Origin: a bacterium
Lineage (GTDB): Bacteria; UBA10199; 2-02-FULL-44-16; JAAZCA01
Reading direction: 5' to 3'
Assembly: GCA_041648665.1 (NCBI GenBank)
Contig: JBAZOP010000003.1
Coordinates: 1-64,000 of the forward strand
Length of the DNA: 64,000 nucleotides
Shown here: piece after piece, positions 42,677 through 50,595 of the stretch
Layout: each line of letters begins with the position of its first letter
Numbering within the stretch: position 1 is the first letter of the stretch
The notes under the pieces: model-generated
Seen by the model: the letters and a program-made list of their open reading frames with translations, nothing else
Told to the model about the DNA's origin: nothing
Databases searched by the model: none
Position numbers and translations under genes: made by a program

Positions 42677-43044
42677 ACAATAGCAGCGTCGATACGAAAG
42701 AGGCGGAGAGCGCGCCCGTTTTTCCGGCGAGCGTTATCGGTGCGATGGCCGATGCGGTGAAGGATGATGAGTCCGAGCCGATGTCGGACGAGGAGTTCTG
42801 GGCGAAGCTGACGGAGATGGCCACCCGGCTCGTCAAGCTCTGTGAAATCGAGCGCGACGTGATCAACGCGCACGAGCAGCGTGTCCTGGCTGCGCGAAGG
42901 TTTGCCGCAGCGATGAAGCGCGGGGACAAGCAGGACGCGACCGCGCAGCTGATTCGGTGGAGTCAGCTTGCCCCTCGCGTCGAGCATCACACCAGCCGTC
43001 TGACCACCGCGGCAGCGGAAGCACTTGCCGAGATCGAGGGTTGA
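42673..43044 (+). CDS. Hypothetical acidic helical protein
   Basis: A 123-residue protein. Acidic disordered start (KEAESAP, SEPMSDEEFW), then one long basic helix pair (RLVKLCEIERDVINAHEQRV, QDATAQLIRWSQLAP). It overlaps the metallopeptidase at its start (ATGA) and is followed at 2 nt by the phosphatase. Function unknown. Confidence 0.45.
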   Translation: MNNSSVDTKEAESAPVFPASVIGAMADAVKDDESEPMSDEEFWAKLTEMATRLVKLCEIERDVINAHEQRVLAARRFAAAMKRGDKQDATAQLIRWSQLAPRVEHHTSRLTTAAAEALAEIEG

Positions 43045-43046
43045 GG

Positions 43047-43499
43047 ATGGACGCCGATCGCATCACGGGGAATCTGTGGGTGGGCAGCGCGCCTCCGCCG
43101 AGTACGGGGCTTCGCCAGAAGTTCGACGTGCTCGTGCTGTGCGCGGAGGAGTACCAGCCGAAGTCGTACAACTTCCCGGGCGTGACCGTTGTGCATGCGG
43201 GGTTCGACGACACGCAGGAGCTGAGCCGCAAGGACAAGCAGGTTGTGCAGTCCGCGGCGTACCTCGTTCGGCAAGCGCTCGACCGGAACATGCGTGTACT
43301 TGTCACCTGTCACGCCGGGCTCAACCGTTCAGCGCTTGTCGCGGGGCTCGCGCTGCGGCTCCCCGGGCGCGGGCGGTCCACGCCTTCCTGTATGAATGGG
43401 GACGAGGTCGTGCACTTGCTGAAGTCGCGACGCGACCCCAACGCGCTGATGAACCCCCTCTTCCAGAAGATCGTTCGGCGGGCTCAGGTGTGTCGATAG
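43047..43499 (+). CDS. Dual-specificity phosphatase-like protein
   Basis: A 150-residue protein with LVTCHAGLNRSALVAG near residue 88, the CX5R loop of cysteine phosphatases (Cys, Arg), and FDDTQEL upstream with a plausible general-acid Asp. The size fits small DUSP-like enzymes, found in some phages and poxviruses. Substrate (protein or RNA 5' end) unknown. ATG 43047 follows the previous stop by two bases. Confidence 0.7.
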   Translation: MDADRITGNLWVGSAPPPSTGLRQKFDVLVLCAEEYQPKSYNFPGVTVVHAGFDDTQELSRKDKQVVQSAAYLVRQALDRNMRVLVTCHAGLNRSALVAGLALRLPGRGRSTPSCMNGDEVVHLLKSRRDPNALMNPLFQKIVRRAQVCR

Positions 43500-43517
43500 A
43501 TTGTTCGATACCCGGCC

Positions 43518-43614
43518 TTGACGCCGCGCGATCGATGCGTACTATGCGGGTAGCAGCTTGCTCCTGCTTGAGTGGCCCGATCGCCCGCAACGGCGATCGG
43601 GCTTCTCGCTATTT
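43518..43614 (+). ncRNA. Promoter-hairpin unit, possible small RNA
   Basis: A promoter TTGACG (43518-43523)-16-TACTAT (43540-43545) is followed after about 30 nt by a perfect 11-bp stem GCCCGATCGCC/GGCGATCGGGC (43575-43602) with a 6-nt loop, then TTCTCGCTATTT. A smaller AGCAG...CTGCT hairpin lies just before it. There is no start codon, so this may be a ~60-nt RNA, or the hairpin is a terminator of the operon before it. Not confirmed. Confidence 0.45.
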
Positions 43615-43641
43615 GGGGTTCTGAGCGCCATCGCGTAGAAT
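43613..43641 (+). promoter_or_regulatory. Leaderless promoter
   Basis: -35 TTGGGG (43613-43618), 17 bp, -10 TAGAAT (43636-43641), 7 nt to ATG 43649. Confidence 0.6.
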
Positions 43642-43648
43642 CAGGGGC

Positions 43649-44188
43649 ATGCCGCTCCTCCTGACGAACGACGGGACCGCCTCCCTGGGCACTTTCAAGG
43701 GCACCCCGCAAACCGTTGCGCTGATGCGGGACTACGCGCTCGGCCCTGATGGCGAGCAGAACTTCTTCGTGCGGCAGTGCACAGAAGCGATCATCCGGGA
43801 CGTTTCGCCCAAGGACTACCTCTCCGAGATCCTGGCGCTGTACGGCTGGGCGAAGTCGCCCTTCCTGCGGTACACGAACGACGCGCTGCATGTCGAGCAG
43901 GTGAAGTCTCCCTTCCGGGTCCTCACCGAGGTCCAGAAGACCGGCAAGGCCCTGGTGGACTGCGACTGCGTGACCGTGCTGCTCGCGACCATGGGGCTCG
44001 TGCTGGGCAGGGAAGTCGAGTTCGTCGTGGCGGGGTTCATGACCCCCGGCGTTTACACCCACGTGTTCCCTAGAATCCGTGAGCCGCGAAGCAAGGAATG
44101 GATCATCCTGGACACAGTTGCGGGCACCCGGGACGCTGAGATGGCCAGAAAGATCGTCACTTTCAAGACGTACCCCGTGGATTCCTGA
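43649..44188 (+). CDS. Transglutaminase-like cysteine peptidase
   Basis: A 179-residue protein. VDCDCVTVLLATMGL near residue 110 (Cys), VYTHVFPRI near 136 (His) and WIILDTVAG near 152 (Asp) give the Cys-His-Asp order of transglutaminase-like/papain-like peptidases. Size is small but adequate for the core. It lies directly upstream of the LxGLG membrane-protein cassette, making it a candidate maturation protease. Leaderless promoter 7 nt before the ATG. Confidence 0.65.
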   Translation: MPLLLTNDGTASLGTFKGTPQTVALMRDYALGPDGEQNFFVRQCTEAIIRDVSPKDYLSEILALYGWAKSPFLRYTNDALHVEQVKSPFRVLTEVQKTGKALVDCDCVTVLLATMGLVLGREVEFVVAGFMTPGVYTHVFPRIREPRSKEWIILDTVAGTRDAEMARKIVTFKTYPVDS

Positions 44189-44201
44189 GCGTGTCGAAAC
44201 T

Positions 44202-44229
44202 TTGAGGATCTGGGGTTGCAGTATAGAAT
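44202..44229 (+). promoter_or_regulatory. Leaderless promoter of the membrane-protein cassette
   Basis: -35 TTGAGG (44202-44207), 16 bp, -10 TAGAAT (44224-44229), 7 nt to ATG 44237. This decides the start at 44237 rather than an upstream TTG. Confidence 0.65.
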
Positions 44230-44236
44230 CTGCGCC

Positions 44237-44581
44237 ATGACCACAGTGTTTATCCCGGCGAAGAAGGCTCCGAGGACGCGGCTTTCCGGTTTCGGCGGCG
44301 TTTCGAGCCAGTCAATCTTCATGGCGACAAATAGGCCGAAGCCGATTCCTCGCGGGATGGGCGCGGCTGACGGCGCGGCGCTGGTGTCCGCAGCTCTGCG
44401 TCGTCCGCTTCAGGGTCTCGGCGCGCAGATGATCGCGGCCAAGTTCAACCCGATCCAGGCGCAGTTCACGCCCGTGAGCACGTCTACAGACGGCGGCTCC
44501 ACGACGGCGTGGCTGATCGGCGGGGTGGTCATCATCGCAGCGGTTGGTGGGCTCGTCTACCTGAGCACGAGGAAGAGGTAG
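44237..44581 (+). CDS. Single-pass membrane protein with LQGLG site
   Basis: A 114-residue protein: basic start (FIPAKKAPRTRLSGFGG), an LQGLGAQ site near residue 61, a polar stretch with several Thr/Ser, one transmembrane helix (AWLIGGVVIIAAVGGLVYL) and STRKR at the end. N-out, C-in is the likely topology. First gene of the cassette, preceded by its own leaderless promoter. Confidence 0.65.
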   Translation: MTTVFIPAKKAPRTRLSGFGGVSSQSIFMATNRPKPIPRGMGAADGAALVSAALRRPLQGLGAQMIAAKFNPIQAQFTPVSTSTDGGSTTAWLIGGVVIIAAVGGLVYLSTRKR

Positions 44582-44585
44582 CGTC

Positions 44586-45458
44586 ATGAAGGTAGCCCGC
44601 TTCGGCCCTACTCCGATTTGCGGCGAGCCGCCCGCTGTGCCGAGTCCGTACGACGTGCAGCCCGGCGGCATGAACATGCAGGCGATGAGGCAAAGTACCA
44701 TGCAATACGGAAGGCAGCTTCGTGGGCTCGGGGGCGGAGGCCACCATGGGGGCGGCGGTCATCACGGTGGGGGTGGCCACGGTGGCGGCGGAGGTCACCA
44801 CTGGGGTGGCGGCGGGATGTACTGGGGTGGCTACCCGTACTACGACGGTCCGCGCACGGGCTTCTTCGAGACCGTGGTTGCCGACTGCGGTCCGAACTGC
44901 ATCTGGGACGGCTACTCATGCCTGTGCCCGGACATGCCTCCGAAGCCGATCAAGCCCGAGGCCCCTGCCGCGGTGAAGGGTCTGCTCGGCCTGGGCGCGG
45001 TGCCACGATCGAAGTACCACCACGACTCGTGGTCGGGCGACGATCCCGCGGTGCTCGAAGCCGATGAGCAGGACGACGCGGTCGGCAACGGCATCTTCGA
45101 CGGCGCGGGCGCGGCCCCTGTGCAGCACGCTGGCAACGGCGTGTTCGAGGCGAGCTACGCGGAGCCGGGCTACCTCTACAGGGAGCGCTTCGGGCAGCCC
45201 AGCGAGATCCTGGACGCGACAACGGGCAACCCCATCGTCTACCACCCCAACGCGGGACAGTCCTCGCACGAAGACATCCTGCGCACGTATCGCAGGTGGG
45301 ACCTGGAGACGCCGCGGCACTACGGTCCCGCGCGCACGCCGCTCCAGGGGCTCGGGCAAGGGGCTTCCGAGACGACAGCTCTTCTGCCGTACGCCGTGGG
45401 AGGGATCCTTCTCGGCGTCGCGGCAGGCATCCTCTACACGGTCGTGAAAGGCAAGTGA
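44586..45458 (+). CDS. Gly/His-rich membrane protein with two LxGLG sites
   Basis: A 290-residue protein. LRGLGGGG near residue 42 begins a run of Gly-His repeats (GGGGHHGGGGHHGGGG) to about 80, a possible metal or surface-adhesion tract. After YYDGPR there is CGPNC and a Cys pair. A GNGIFDG and a GNGVFEA repeat follow near 160-180, then LQGLGQG near 252, one transmembrane helix (AVGGILLGVAAGILYTVV) and KGK. It joins several of the local modules in one protein. Confidence 0.65.
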   Translation: MKVARFGPTPICGEPPAVPSPYDVQPGGMNMQAMRQSTMQYGRQLRGLGGGGHHGGGGHHGGGGHGGGGGHHWGGGGMYWGGYPYYDGPRTGFFETVVADCGPNCIWDGYSCLCPDMPPKPIKPEAPAAVKGLLGLGAVPRSKYHHDSWSGDDPAVLEADEQDDAVGNGIFDGAGAAPVQHAGNGVFEASYAEPGYLYRERFGQPSEILDATTGNPIVYHPNAGQSSHEDILRTYRRWDLETPRHYGPARTPLQGLGQGASETTALLPYAVGGILLGVAAGILYTVVKGK

Positions 45459-45459
45459 C

Positions 45460-45834
45460 ATGGACGGCCTTGGCTCATACTTCAAGTCCTCGCCTCTCGA
45501 CGGCGTTGCGATGGGTGCCTACTACGCTTCGCCGGTCCCGGCGATCGTCGCGCCCACCCCGATCCTCACCAAGTCGATCCAGCCCATCTCGTCTCTCGCA
45601 GGGACGAGCGGTCTGAGTTCGTTCGGGACAGGATCAATCCTGACCGTGGTGATTGCTGCGGCAGCCGGGTACTTCGTCGGCAAGCAGCTGGGCTACCCGG
45701 TCGCAGGCGCAGTCGCAACGGGGCTGCTCGGCTTGCCCGGCATGCTCGGCGTTGCGGTGTACTCCTCCTACAAGAGGAAGGGGCTCGCGGTTGCCAACCG
45801 CCGTCGCAGCCGTCGTCGTAGGAGCCGCCGATGA
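45460..45834 (+). CDS. Membrane protein with NRRR tail
   Basis: A 124-residue protein. DGLGS at the start and SGLSSFG near 50, then two hydrophobic helices with GY(x)GK loop (LTVVIAAAAGYFVGKQLGYP, GLLGLPGMLGVAVYSSY), and the tail KRKGLAVANRRRSRRRRSRR. The hairpin shares sequence with the 46445 protein. The Arg tail should lie on the inner face of the membrane. Confidence 0.65.
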   Translation: MDGLGSYFKSSPLDGVAMGAYYASPVPAIVAPTPILTKSIQPISSLAGTSGLSSFGTGSILTVVIAAAAGYFVGKQLGYPVAGAVATGLLGLPGMLGVAVYSSYKRKGLAVANRRRSRRRRSRR

Positions 45835-46448
45835 GCAAGAATCTCGCATGCTCGAACTGGTGCCAGTTGAACAGCAAGGGCAGCAGCGACGCGTACCTGC
45901 TGTGCCTCAACAAGTGCCCGCAGGAAGGCGTGAAGTGGTCGCCGCCGTCCTCGCTCACGTTCACGGGCAAGACGACTTCCGGGGTCAGCGTGCCCAGCCC
46001 GGTGGCCACGGCCTCCAAGACGATCTCGTCTTCGTCGATCACCCGGCTGCTTCCGACGAAGCCCGCGCCCAGCTTGGTCATCGCGGGCAAGGCCTCTTCG
46101 GCGACCGCTGAGCAGAGCGCGCCGCTTCCCGACAGCATCTCCCCGTCGCTGGACCCGGGCCCAGGTCCGGGGATGGAGGCTGAGCTTCCGCCGTCCTGGC
46201 TTTCGCAAAACAAGCTGCTGGTCGCGGGGATCGCAGCCGCTGCCATCTTCGCGGGCGTGATGGTCGTGAGAAGCCGGAAGCGCGCTGTGGCGAATGGGGT
46301 AGCGTGGATCGACCGCCTGATTGCCCAGCTGGATGAGCCCAGCAAGCCGATAACGAAAGCCGAGATGAGGGCTCTCAAAGCCAAGCTCAGGAAGCGATTC
46401 AAGCCCGAGACGGGAAAGAGGAAGCGTCAGAAGAGGAGCGGTAGATGA
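45831..46448 (+). CDS. Membrane protein with twin-CX3C module
   Basis: A 205-residue protein. ACSNWCQL and LLCLNKCPQ near the start form one twin-CX3C module. A long Ser/Pro/Thr linker follows, then one transmembrane helix near 135-155 (LLVAGIAAAAIFAGVMVV) and a basic tail beginning RSRKRAVANG. The tail is longer and helical (KAEMRALKAKLRKRFKPE). Overlaps the next gene by ATGA. Confidence 0.65.
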   Translation: MSKNLACSNWCQLNSKGSSDAYLLCLNKCPQEGVKWSPPSSLTFTGKTTSGVSVPSPVATASKTISSSSITRLLPTKPAPSLVIAGKASSATAEQSAPLPDSISPSLDPGPGPGMEAELPPSWLSQNKLLVAGIAAAAIFAGVMVVRSRKRAVANGVAWIDRLIAQLDEPSKPITKAEMRALKAKLRKRFKPETGKRKRQKRSGR

Positions 46449-46801
46449 ACGCACTTGGAGCAGCCTTTGGCATATACGACCCTGCAAAAGTCGTTCGCGC
46501 GGCGAAGAACTTCATGGCCGTCACGGGCGGCGACGTGTCCACGCATGTCGTTGCAGCGCGGGCAGGGCTTCGCGGTCTCGGTGCGGATCCTGCCCCGGCC
46601 CCGGCTCCTGCAACGAGCACGGCAGGGGCGGGCACGGTGCTCGCCGTTGTGGGCGGGATCGTGCTGGTGGTGGTCGCGCTACGCGGGGCAGCGGGCTGGT
46701 ACATCGGCAAGCAGTTCAAGCGCCCGTATCTGGGGATCGCCGCGGGTGCGATCGGCGGCGCTCCTGGTCTCGGAATCCTTTCTCTCTTCCCCGGTAGGTG
46801 A
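46445..46801 (+). CDS. Membrane protein with LRGLG site
   Basis: A 118-residue protein. Start MNALGAAFGIYDPA, LRGLGADPAP at about 42, Pro/Ala-rich linker, then two hydrophobic helices with the GYxxGK-type hairpin (LAVVGGIVLVVVALR, GWYIGKQFKRPYLGIAAGAI). The last helix ends LFPGR. Related to the 45460 protein by the GKQ..P..G pattern. Confidence 0.6.
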   Translation: MNALGAAFGIYDPAKVVRAAKNFMAVTGGDVSTHVVAARAGLRGLGADPAPAPAPATSTAGAGTVLAVVGGIVLVVVALRGAAGWYIGKQFKRPYLGIAAGAIGGAPGLGILSLFPGR

Positions 46802-46804
46802 TTC

Positions 46805-47533
46805 ATGCCGCGCTACCTCCCCATCCGTTCGCCCTTCTACGCGCAGTTCGAGCGCTGGCCGTACACGCGCGGGCCGAACTACACGCGGGCGATGTTCCGC
46901 GAGCAGGGGCCGGGCGGGTACTTCACGGCGCAGCCGATGAACCGGATGCCACCGCTTCTGGGGCTCGGGTACGTGGGGACGGGGGAGACTCCTGAGAACT
47001 GCACGAAGATTTGCACCGATGGGTGTGGGTCGCTCGACAAGGACTGCTTCAACGGCTGCTACAGCCAGTGTATGGGCATTTCGGTCCCTGTGACCCCCGA
47101 CAACAAGAGGGAAGGCGAGACCATCGACTGCAACGCCGCGTGTGCTGGGAAGACCGGAGAGGCGCTCTCCAGGTGCGTGTTCGATTGCGGCACCGGACGC
47201 GCTGTACCGAAGTCTGCGCAGGCCGGTTTCTTCGCGGACTTCTGGTCGAGCCCGGTCAAGATGGTCGGCACGCTCGCCGTTGTGGGCGGGCTGCTGTGGT
47301 GGGTGACGAGCAGGAAGCGAGCGACGGCGAACCCTACGAAGCTCCGCGCTGGGGACACGGTTTATTTTCTGAGCGGGGAAAGAGAAGGGAAGCTCGCTCG
47401 CGTATCGAAGCGGTGGAAGGACAAAAACGGGCACGTTTGGGTGATCTTGAGGGAGCGCGAACCGGGCGCTTGGCAATGGCGCGCGCGCGAAAGGGATGTT
47501 CTCCGGTACGCGGTGAGCGTAGCAACTTTCTGA
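46805..47533 (+). CDS. Cys-rich membrane protein (twin CX3C) with soluble tail
   Basis: A 242-residue protein. LLGLGYVG near residue 57, then NCTKICTDGCGSLDKDC with FNGCYSQC, and a second pair DCNAACAG/CVFDCG: three or four CX3C units that should form disulfides outside the cytoplasm. One transmembrane helix near 155-175 (MVGTLAVVGGLLWWV) follows, then RKRATANP and a folded domain (KLRAGDTVYFLSGEREGKLA) resembling a small KOW/Tudor-like barrel. Good membrane topology. Confidence 0.65.
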   Translation: MPRYLPIRSPFYAQFERWPYTRGPNYTRAMFREQGPGGYFTAQPMNRMPPLLGLGYVGTGETPENCTKICTDGCGSLDKDCFNGCYSQCMGISVPVTPDNKREGETIDCNAACAGKTGEALSRCVFDCGTGRAVPKSAQAGFFADFWSSPVKMVGTLAVVGGLLWWVTSRKRATANPTKLRAGDTVYFLSGEREGKLARVSKRWKDKNGHVWVILREREPGAWQWRARERDVLRYAVSVATF

Positions 47534-47543
47534 GGAAATCACG

Positions 47544-48197
47544 ATGAACAAGCACGGCGGCATCTTCAACGCTCTGTCTTCTCTCGGCTGCGCAGTCGGC
47601 TTGGGCGCAGACGCTCCGATCAAGAAGTCGTGTACGTTCGCGACGGGTCTGTACTCCGAGGGCGCGAAGGCGATCCAGCAGGTGCTCATCAGTCGCGGGG
47701 CCACCAAGCTCAAGGCTGACGGGCTGTGGGGACCGTGTTCCGAGAGCGCGTTCGAGAAGGTGACAGGCGGCAAGCTGACCCAGGCATCGATCCTGGCGCA
47801 GTTCAACATCAGCTGTAGCCCGTACATCAAGAACGTGATCGGCACGTCGTGCAGCAACGGCACCGACGCCTATACGCCGCCTGCCGTGAGCCCGGACGAC
47901 ATCTCGCCCAACATCCCGCCTACCGAGAAGGCTCCTCCTGTCGGCACCGTCGTGTGCCCCCCTGGCACCGATCCGATCATGCAAGGCACCCAGGTCATGT
48001 GCCAAGCGCCGGTCGTGGCGAACCAGCCTCCTCCCCCCGTTGTGGCCCCCGTGCGCGCGAACCTGATTCCCGGCGTGCCCAACATGTACCTGGGCATCGG
48101 AGTCGGCGTGCTGGTGCTCGGCGGGCTTGCGTACTTCATGCTCAAGCCGAAGACGGCGGCGGCGAATAGGCGGCGGCACCGAAGGCATCACAGGTAG
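47544..48197 (+). CDS. GIF-leader, PG-binding-like membrane protein with NRRR tail
   Basis: A 217-residue protein. MNKHGGIFNALSS is the leader, SLGCAVGLGAD follows. Residues about 33-85 (YSEGAKAIQQVLISRGATKL then ADGLWGPCSESAF) resemble a peptidoglycan-binding-1 domain bounded by cysteines. A Pro-rich linker with CPPGTDP leads to one transmembrane helix (YLGIGVGVLVLGGLAYFML) and the tail KPKTAAANRRRHRRHHR. One of four closely similar modular proteins. Confidence 0.7.
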   Translation: MNKHGGIFNALSSLGCAVGLGADAPIKKSCTFATGLYSEGAKAIQQVLISRGATKLKADGLWGPCSESAFEKVTGGKLTQASILAQFNISCSPYIKNVIGTSCSNGTDAYTPPAVSPDDISPNIPPTEKAPPVGTVVCPPGTDPIMQGTQVMCQAPVVANQPPPPVVAPVRANLIPGVPNMYLGIGVGVLVLGGLAYFMLKPKTAAANRRRHRRHHR

Positions 48198-48200
48198 CCG

Positions 48201-48239
48201 ATGGATGGCGTCTTCAACACCAACTCGAATCGGTCGTAG
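48201..48239 (+). other. Vestigial GVF-leader ORF
   Basis: A 12-residue ORF MDGVFNTNSNRS between two cassette genes. It resembles the GIF-type leader start without a following domain and may be a decayed cassette gene or only chance. Confidence 0.25.
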
Positions 48240-48254
48240 ACAAAGGACACGGAC

Positions 48255-49019
48255 ATGTCGATTTTTGGAAGCCGAAAGAAGCAGCTGCGCGGATGCGGAT
48301 GCCAGGGCGTCGGCCTGGGCGCAGTCGAAGTGCCGTGGTGGTGCTGGAGTACCGAGGGCTTCAAGGCATGTTCCGACGAGTCCCTCTCTTGGGCGCAGAA
48401 CGCGTGCAAGGCCGACTGGGAGAACGGTGAGAAGGTCACCAACTCGGTCAACAACGAGCCGTACGCGAACTACGCCGACTGTGTGGCGCGCACTCAGCAG
48501 TACAGGTTCGAGAATGGCTGCATGCCCAAGTGCCCCTCGCAGCAGCCTGGGACGGCGACCACGGCAACGACAACCGGCGGCTCCGTCGTGTGCCCTCCTG
48601 GCCAGTGGCCCGACGCGTCATTCAACAGCTGCGTGAAAAGCTCTGGGGCGTGCTCCGACGCGAACGTGATCAAGAGCGTGCAGGCGCAGATCGGCACCAC
48701 GGTGGACGGCAAGTGGGGTCCGAACAGCGCAGCAGCTCTCAAGGCATCCGGCAAGACGTACCAGCAGCTTGCCCCCGGGTGCTCAGGAGCGGTGCCCGGC
48801 GGCGGCACGGGTGGAGGGAGCGGCACGTACAAGCCCCCTGCGACAACCAAGACGCCGATCGGTACGCAACCGGGAGTCGCGCAGGCCAGCGGTTTTCTCG
48901 GCATCCCGCTCATCGCGTGGGCCGGGGTCGCAGCAGTCGCGGGCGTACTGCTGTACGCGAAGTCGAGGAAGAAGCAGGCGGTCGCAAACAGGCGTCGTCG
49001 GCGTCACCATCGCAGGTAG
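48255..49019 (+). CDS. PG-binding-like membrane protein with NRRR tail
   Basis: A 254-residue protein. Start MSIFGSRKKQLRGCGCQGVG, a Trp-rich Cys segment (VPWWCWSTEG), a helical domain with several Cys, CPPGQWPDAS, then a peptidoglycan-binding-1-like module (VIKSVQAQIGTTVDGKWGPN), Gly-rich and Pro-rich linkers, one transmembrane helix (FLGIPLIAWAGVAAVAGVLLY) and RKKQAVANRRRRRHHRR. Mature part should be external. Confidence 0.7.
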   Translation: MSIFGSRKKQLRGCGCQGVGLGAVEVPWWCWSTEGFKACSDESLSWAQNACKADWENGEKVTNSVNNEPYANYADCVARTQQYRFENGCMPKCPSQQPGTATTATTTGGSVVCPPGQWPDASFNSCVKSSGACSDANVIKSVQAQIGTTVDGKWGPNSAAALKASGKTYQQLAPGCSGAVPGGGTGGGSGTYKPPATTKTPIGTQPGVAQASGFLGIPLIAWAGVAAVAGVLLYAKSRKKQAVANRRRRRHHRR

Positions 49020-49028
49020 GAGACCACA

Positions 49029-49775
49029 ATGAGTCGCATGGGAATCTTCACGGCGCTCAACGGCGCAGGCTTCGGCGGCTTCCTGGGGCTCGGCCTGACG
49101 CCAGCAGAGCAGTACGCGGCAACGTGCAAGCAGAACTGCGAGAACATCCCCGGCACGCAGACCGTTGCGGAGTGCCAAGCCGACTGCGACAAGTTCACCG
49201 CCGCTGCGGTGACATGCGCTCCAGCGTGCGCACAGTTTCGCCAGGACTCGAACGAGTGGGTCTACTGCATCCAGAAGTGCCACGGGCTGACCCCTTCGCA
49301 GGCGTACGACGAAGCGCAGAAGTCGCTGTGTTCCAAGCAGGGCATGACGTACTCGTGGCTTGAGAACAAGTGCGTCGATACGAACGCGTATAAGAGCTGT
49401 CCCGCTGGGACCGTCTACGCGATCTACCCTGACGGCAATCGGTGCATCGGCATCAACACCGATCTGACGAAGACGACGTGCCCTGCTGGCACCTCTCTGA
49501 AGATCGTGCCGTCCACGACTGGGGGGCCATCGGGGCAGGCATGTGTGTCCCCTGTGACGCCGACCCCTGCGAAGAAGACGCCTGTTCCGGTGAAGCCCAA
49601 TCCTGTCATCGTAGGAGACGGTGGCGGCGGGGGCGGGACCTTGCTTGCTGGCATGGGCACCGGCTGGATGCTCGTGGGCGTCGGCGCGCTTGCGCTCATC
49701 GGAATCGTCGTGCTCGCGAAGAAAAAGAAGAAGCCGCTGGGCGCTGCGCCCAACAGGCGGCGAAGAAGGAGATAG
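49029..49775 (+). CDS. Twin-CX3C membrane protein with NRRR tail
   Basis: A 248-residue protein. GIF leader (MSRMGIFTALNGAG) and GFLGLGLTPAE, then two twin-CX3C modules (TCKQNCENIPG/CQADCDK, TCAPACAQF/CIQKCHG), a Trp/Asn-rich Cys region (CVDTNAYKSCPAGTV), a Pro/Thr-rich linker, one transmembrane helix (WMLVGVGALALIGIVVLA) and KKKKKPLGAAPNRRRRRR. Likely a disulfide-stabilised virion ectodomain. Confidence 0.7.
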   Translation: MSRMGIFTALNGAGFGGFLGLGLTPAEQYAATCKQNCENIPGTQTVAECQADCDKFTAAAVTCAPACAQFRQDSNEWVYCIQKCHGLTPSQAYDEAQKSLCSKQGMTYSWLENKCVDTNAYKSCPAGTVYAIYPDGNRCIGINTDLTKTTCPAGTSLKIVPSTTGGPSGQACVSPVTPTPAKKTPVPVKPNPVIVGDGGGGGGTLLAGMGTGWMLVGVGALALIGIVVLAKKKKKPLGAAPNRRRRRR

Positions 49776-49777
49776 TC

Positions 49778-50431
49778 ATGCGTGAGGGCGGCATTTTTGA
49801 TCTTCCGTCAGCGCTCGGCATCGAAGTCGCGATGAGCGACGCCGTCACCGAGATGGACAGCTGCAACCTCTCCGGGACGTTCTCTGAATCGGCCCAGTGG
49901 CTCCAGAACCTCCTGAAGGAGAAGGGCGCACTGTCCCTCGTCGTGGACGGCAAGTGGGGGCCGTGCTCCGAGAGCGCGTTCTACGGACTGTTCGGCGTTC
50001 GCACGAGCCAAGCCTCCGTTGCGGAGAAGACCGGCCTGTCGTGTGCGAAGTTCGTGAACTACTACGGTACCGTTGGCGGAAACTGCAACGGCAGCGACAT
50101 CATCTACGAGCAGCAGGGTACGCCGCCTCCCGCTCCGACCGGGACGAAGAAGGTCGCCGTCATCAAGAAGGCTGAGCCCAAGCCGGTCAGCCTTTCCGTG
50201 GTGAAGTCCCCGTTCAAAATGGCGACGGCAACGCCCCCCACACAGGTCGTGCAAGCCGACACAGCTGGCACTTCCAAGACGTGGATCTACGTGATCGGAG
50301 GGCTCGCGCTGCTCGGCATCGTCGGCTTTTTCTTCCTCAAGAAGAAGTCCCCTGCTCCGGTCGCGCCGCCCCCCGCCATCCCCAACAGGCGTCATCGCCG
50401 CCGGTCTCACCGCATTCGGCTTCTCAAGTAA
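49778..50431 (+). CDS. GIF-leader, PG-binding-like membrane protein with NRRR tail
   Basis: A 217-residue protein. Start MREGGIFDLPSALGIEV, then CNLSGTFSESAQWLQNLLKE with VVDGKWGPCSESAFYG, a peptidoglycan-binding-1-like module with a Cys-bounded end (TGLSCAKF). A linker contains GTKKVAVIKK, then one transmembrane helix (WIYVIGGLALLGIVGFFFL) and KKKSPAPVAPPPAIPNRRHRRRSHR. The start is set by GGAG and the tight packing. Confidence 0.7.
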   Translation: MREGGIFDLPSALGIEVAMSDAVTEMDSCNLSGTFSESAQWLQNLLKEKGALSLVVDGKWGPCSESAFYGLFGVRTSQASVAEKTGLSCAKFVNYYGTVGGNCNGSDIIYEQQGTPPPAPTGTKKVAVIKKAEPKPVSLSVVKSPFKMATATPPTQVVQADTAGTSKTWIYVIGGLALLGIVGFFFLKKKSPAPVAPPPAIPNRRHRRRSHRIRLLK

Positions 50432-50582
50432 CCCGCGCCAGACGACCGTCTCTTGTTGGAACGGGCCACTGTCCTGCGTCTTCGGGGCGATTGAGTCCGG
50501 GCTTCGACATGGGCCGCGGAATCTAGCCGTTGCGGGCTCAGTGTCAAGGCCTCGTGCGCTGGACGAAACCCGTCATCCCGTG

Positions 50583-50588
50583 GATAAT
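50583..50588 (+). promoter_or_regulatory. Leaderless promoter -10 box
   Basis: GATAAT, 7 nt before ATG 50596; -35 TGGACG (50560-50565) 17 bp upstream. The 164-nt gap before it (50432-50595) holds nothing else recognisable. Confidence 0.6.
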
Positions 50589-50595
50589 CAGGCCC

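Noticed and set aside
44586..45458. His-tag-like sequencing or vector artefact
   Set aside because: The Gly/His tract is in frame with flanking conserved modules and uses mixed codons; no vector sequence is near.
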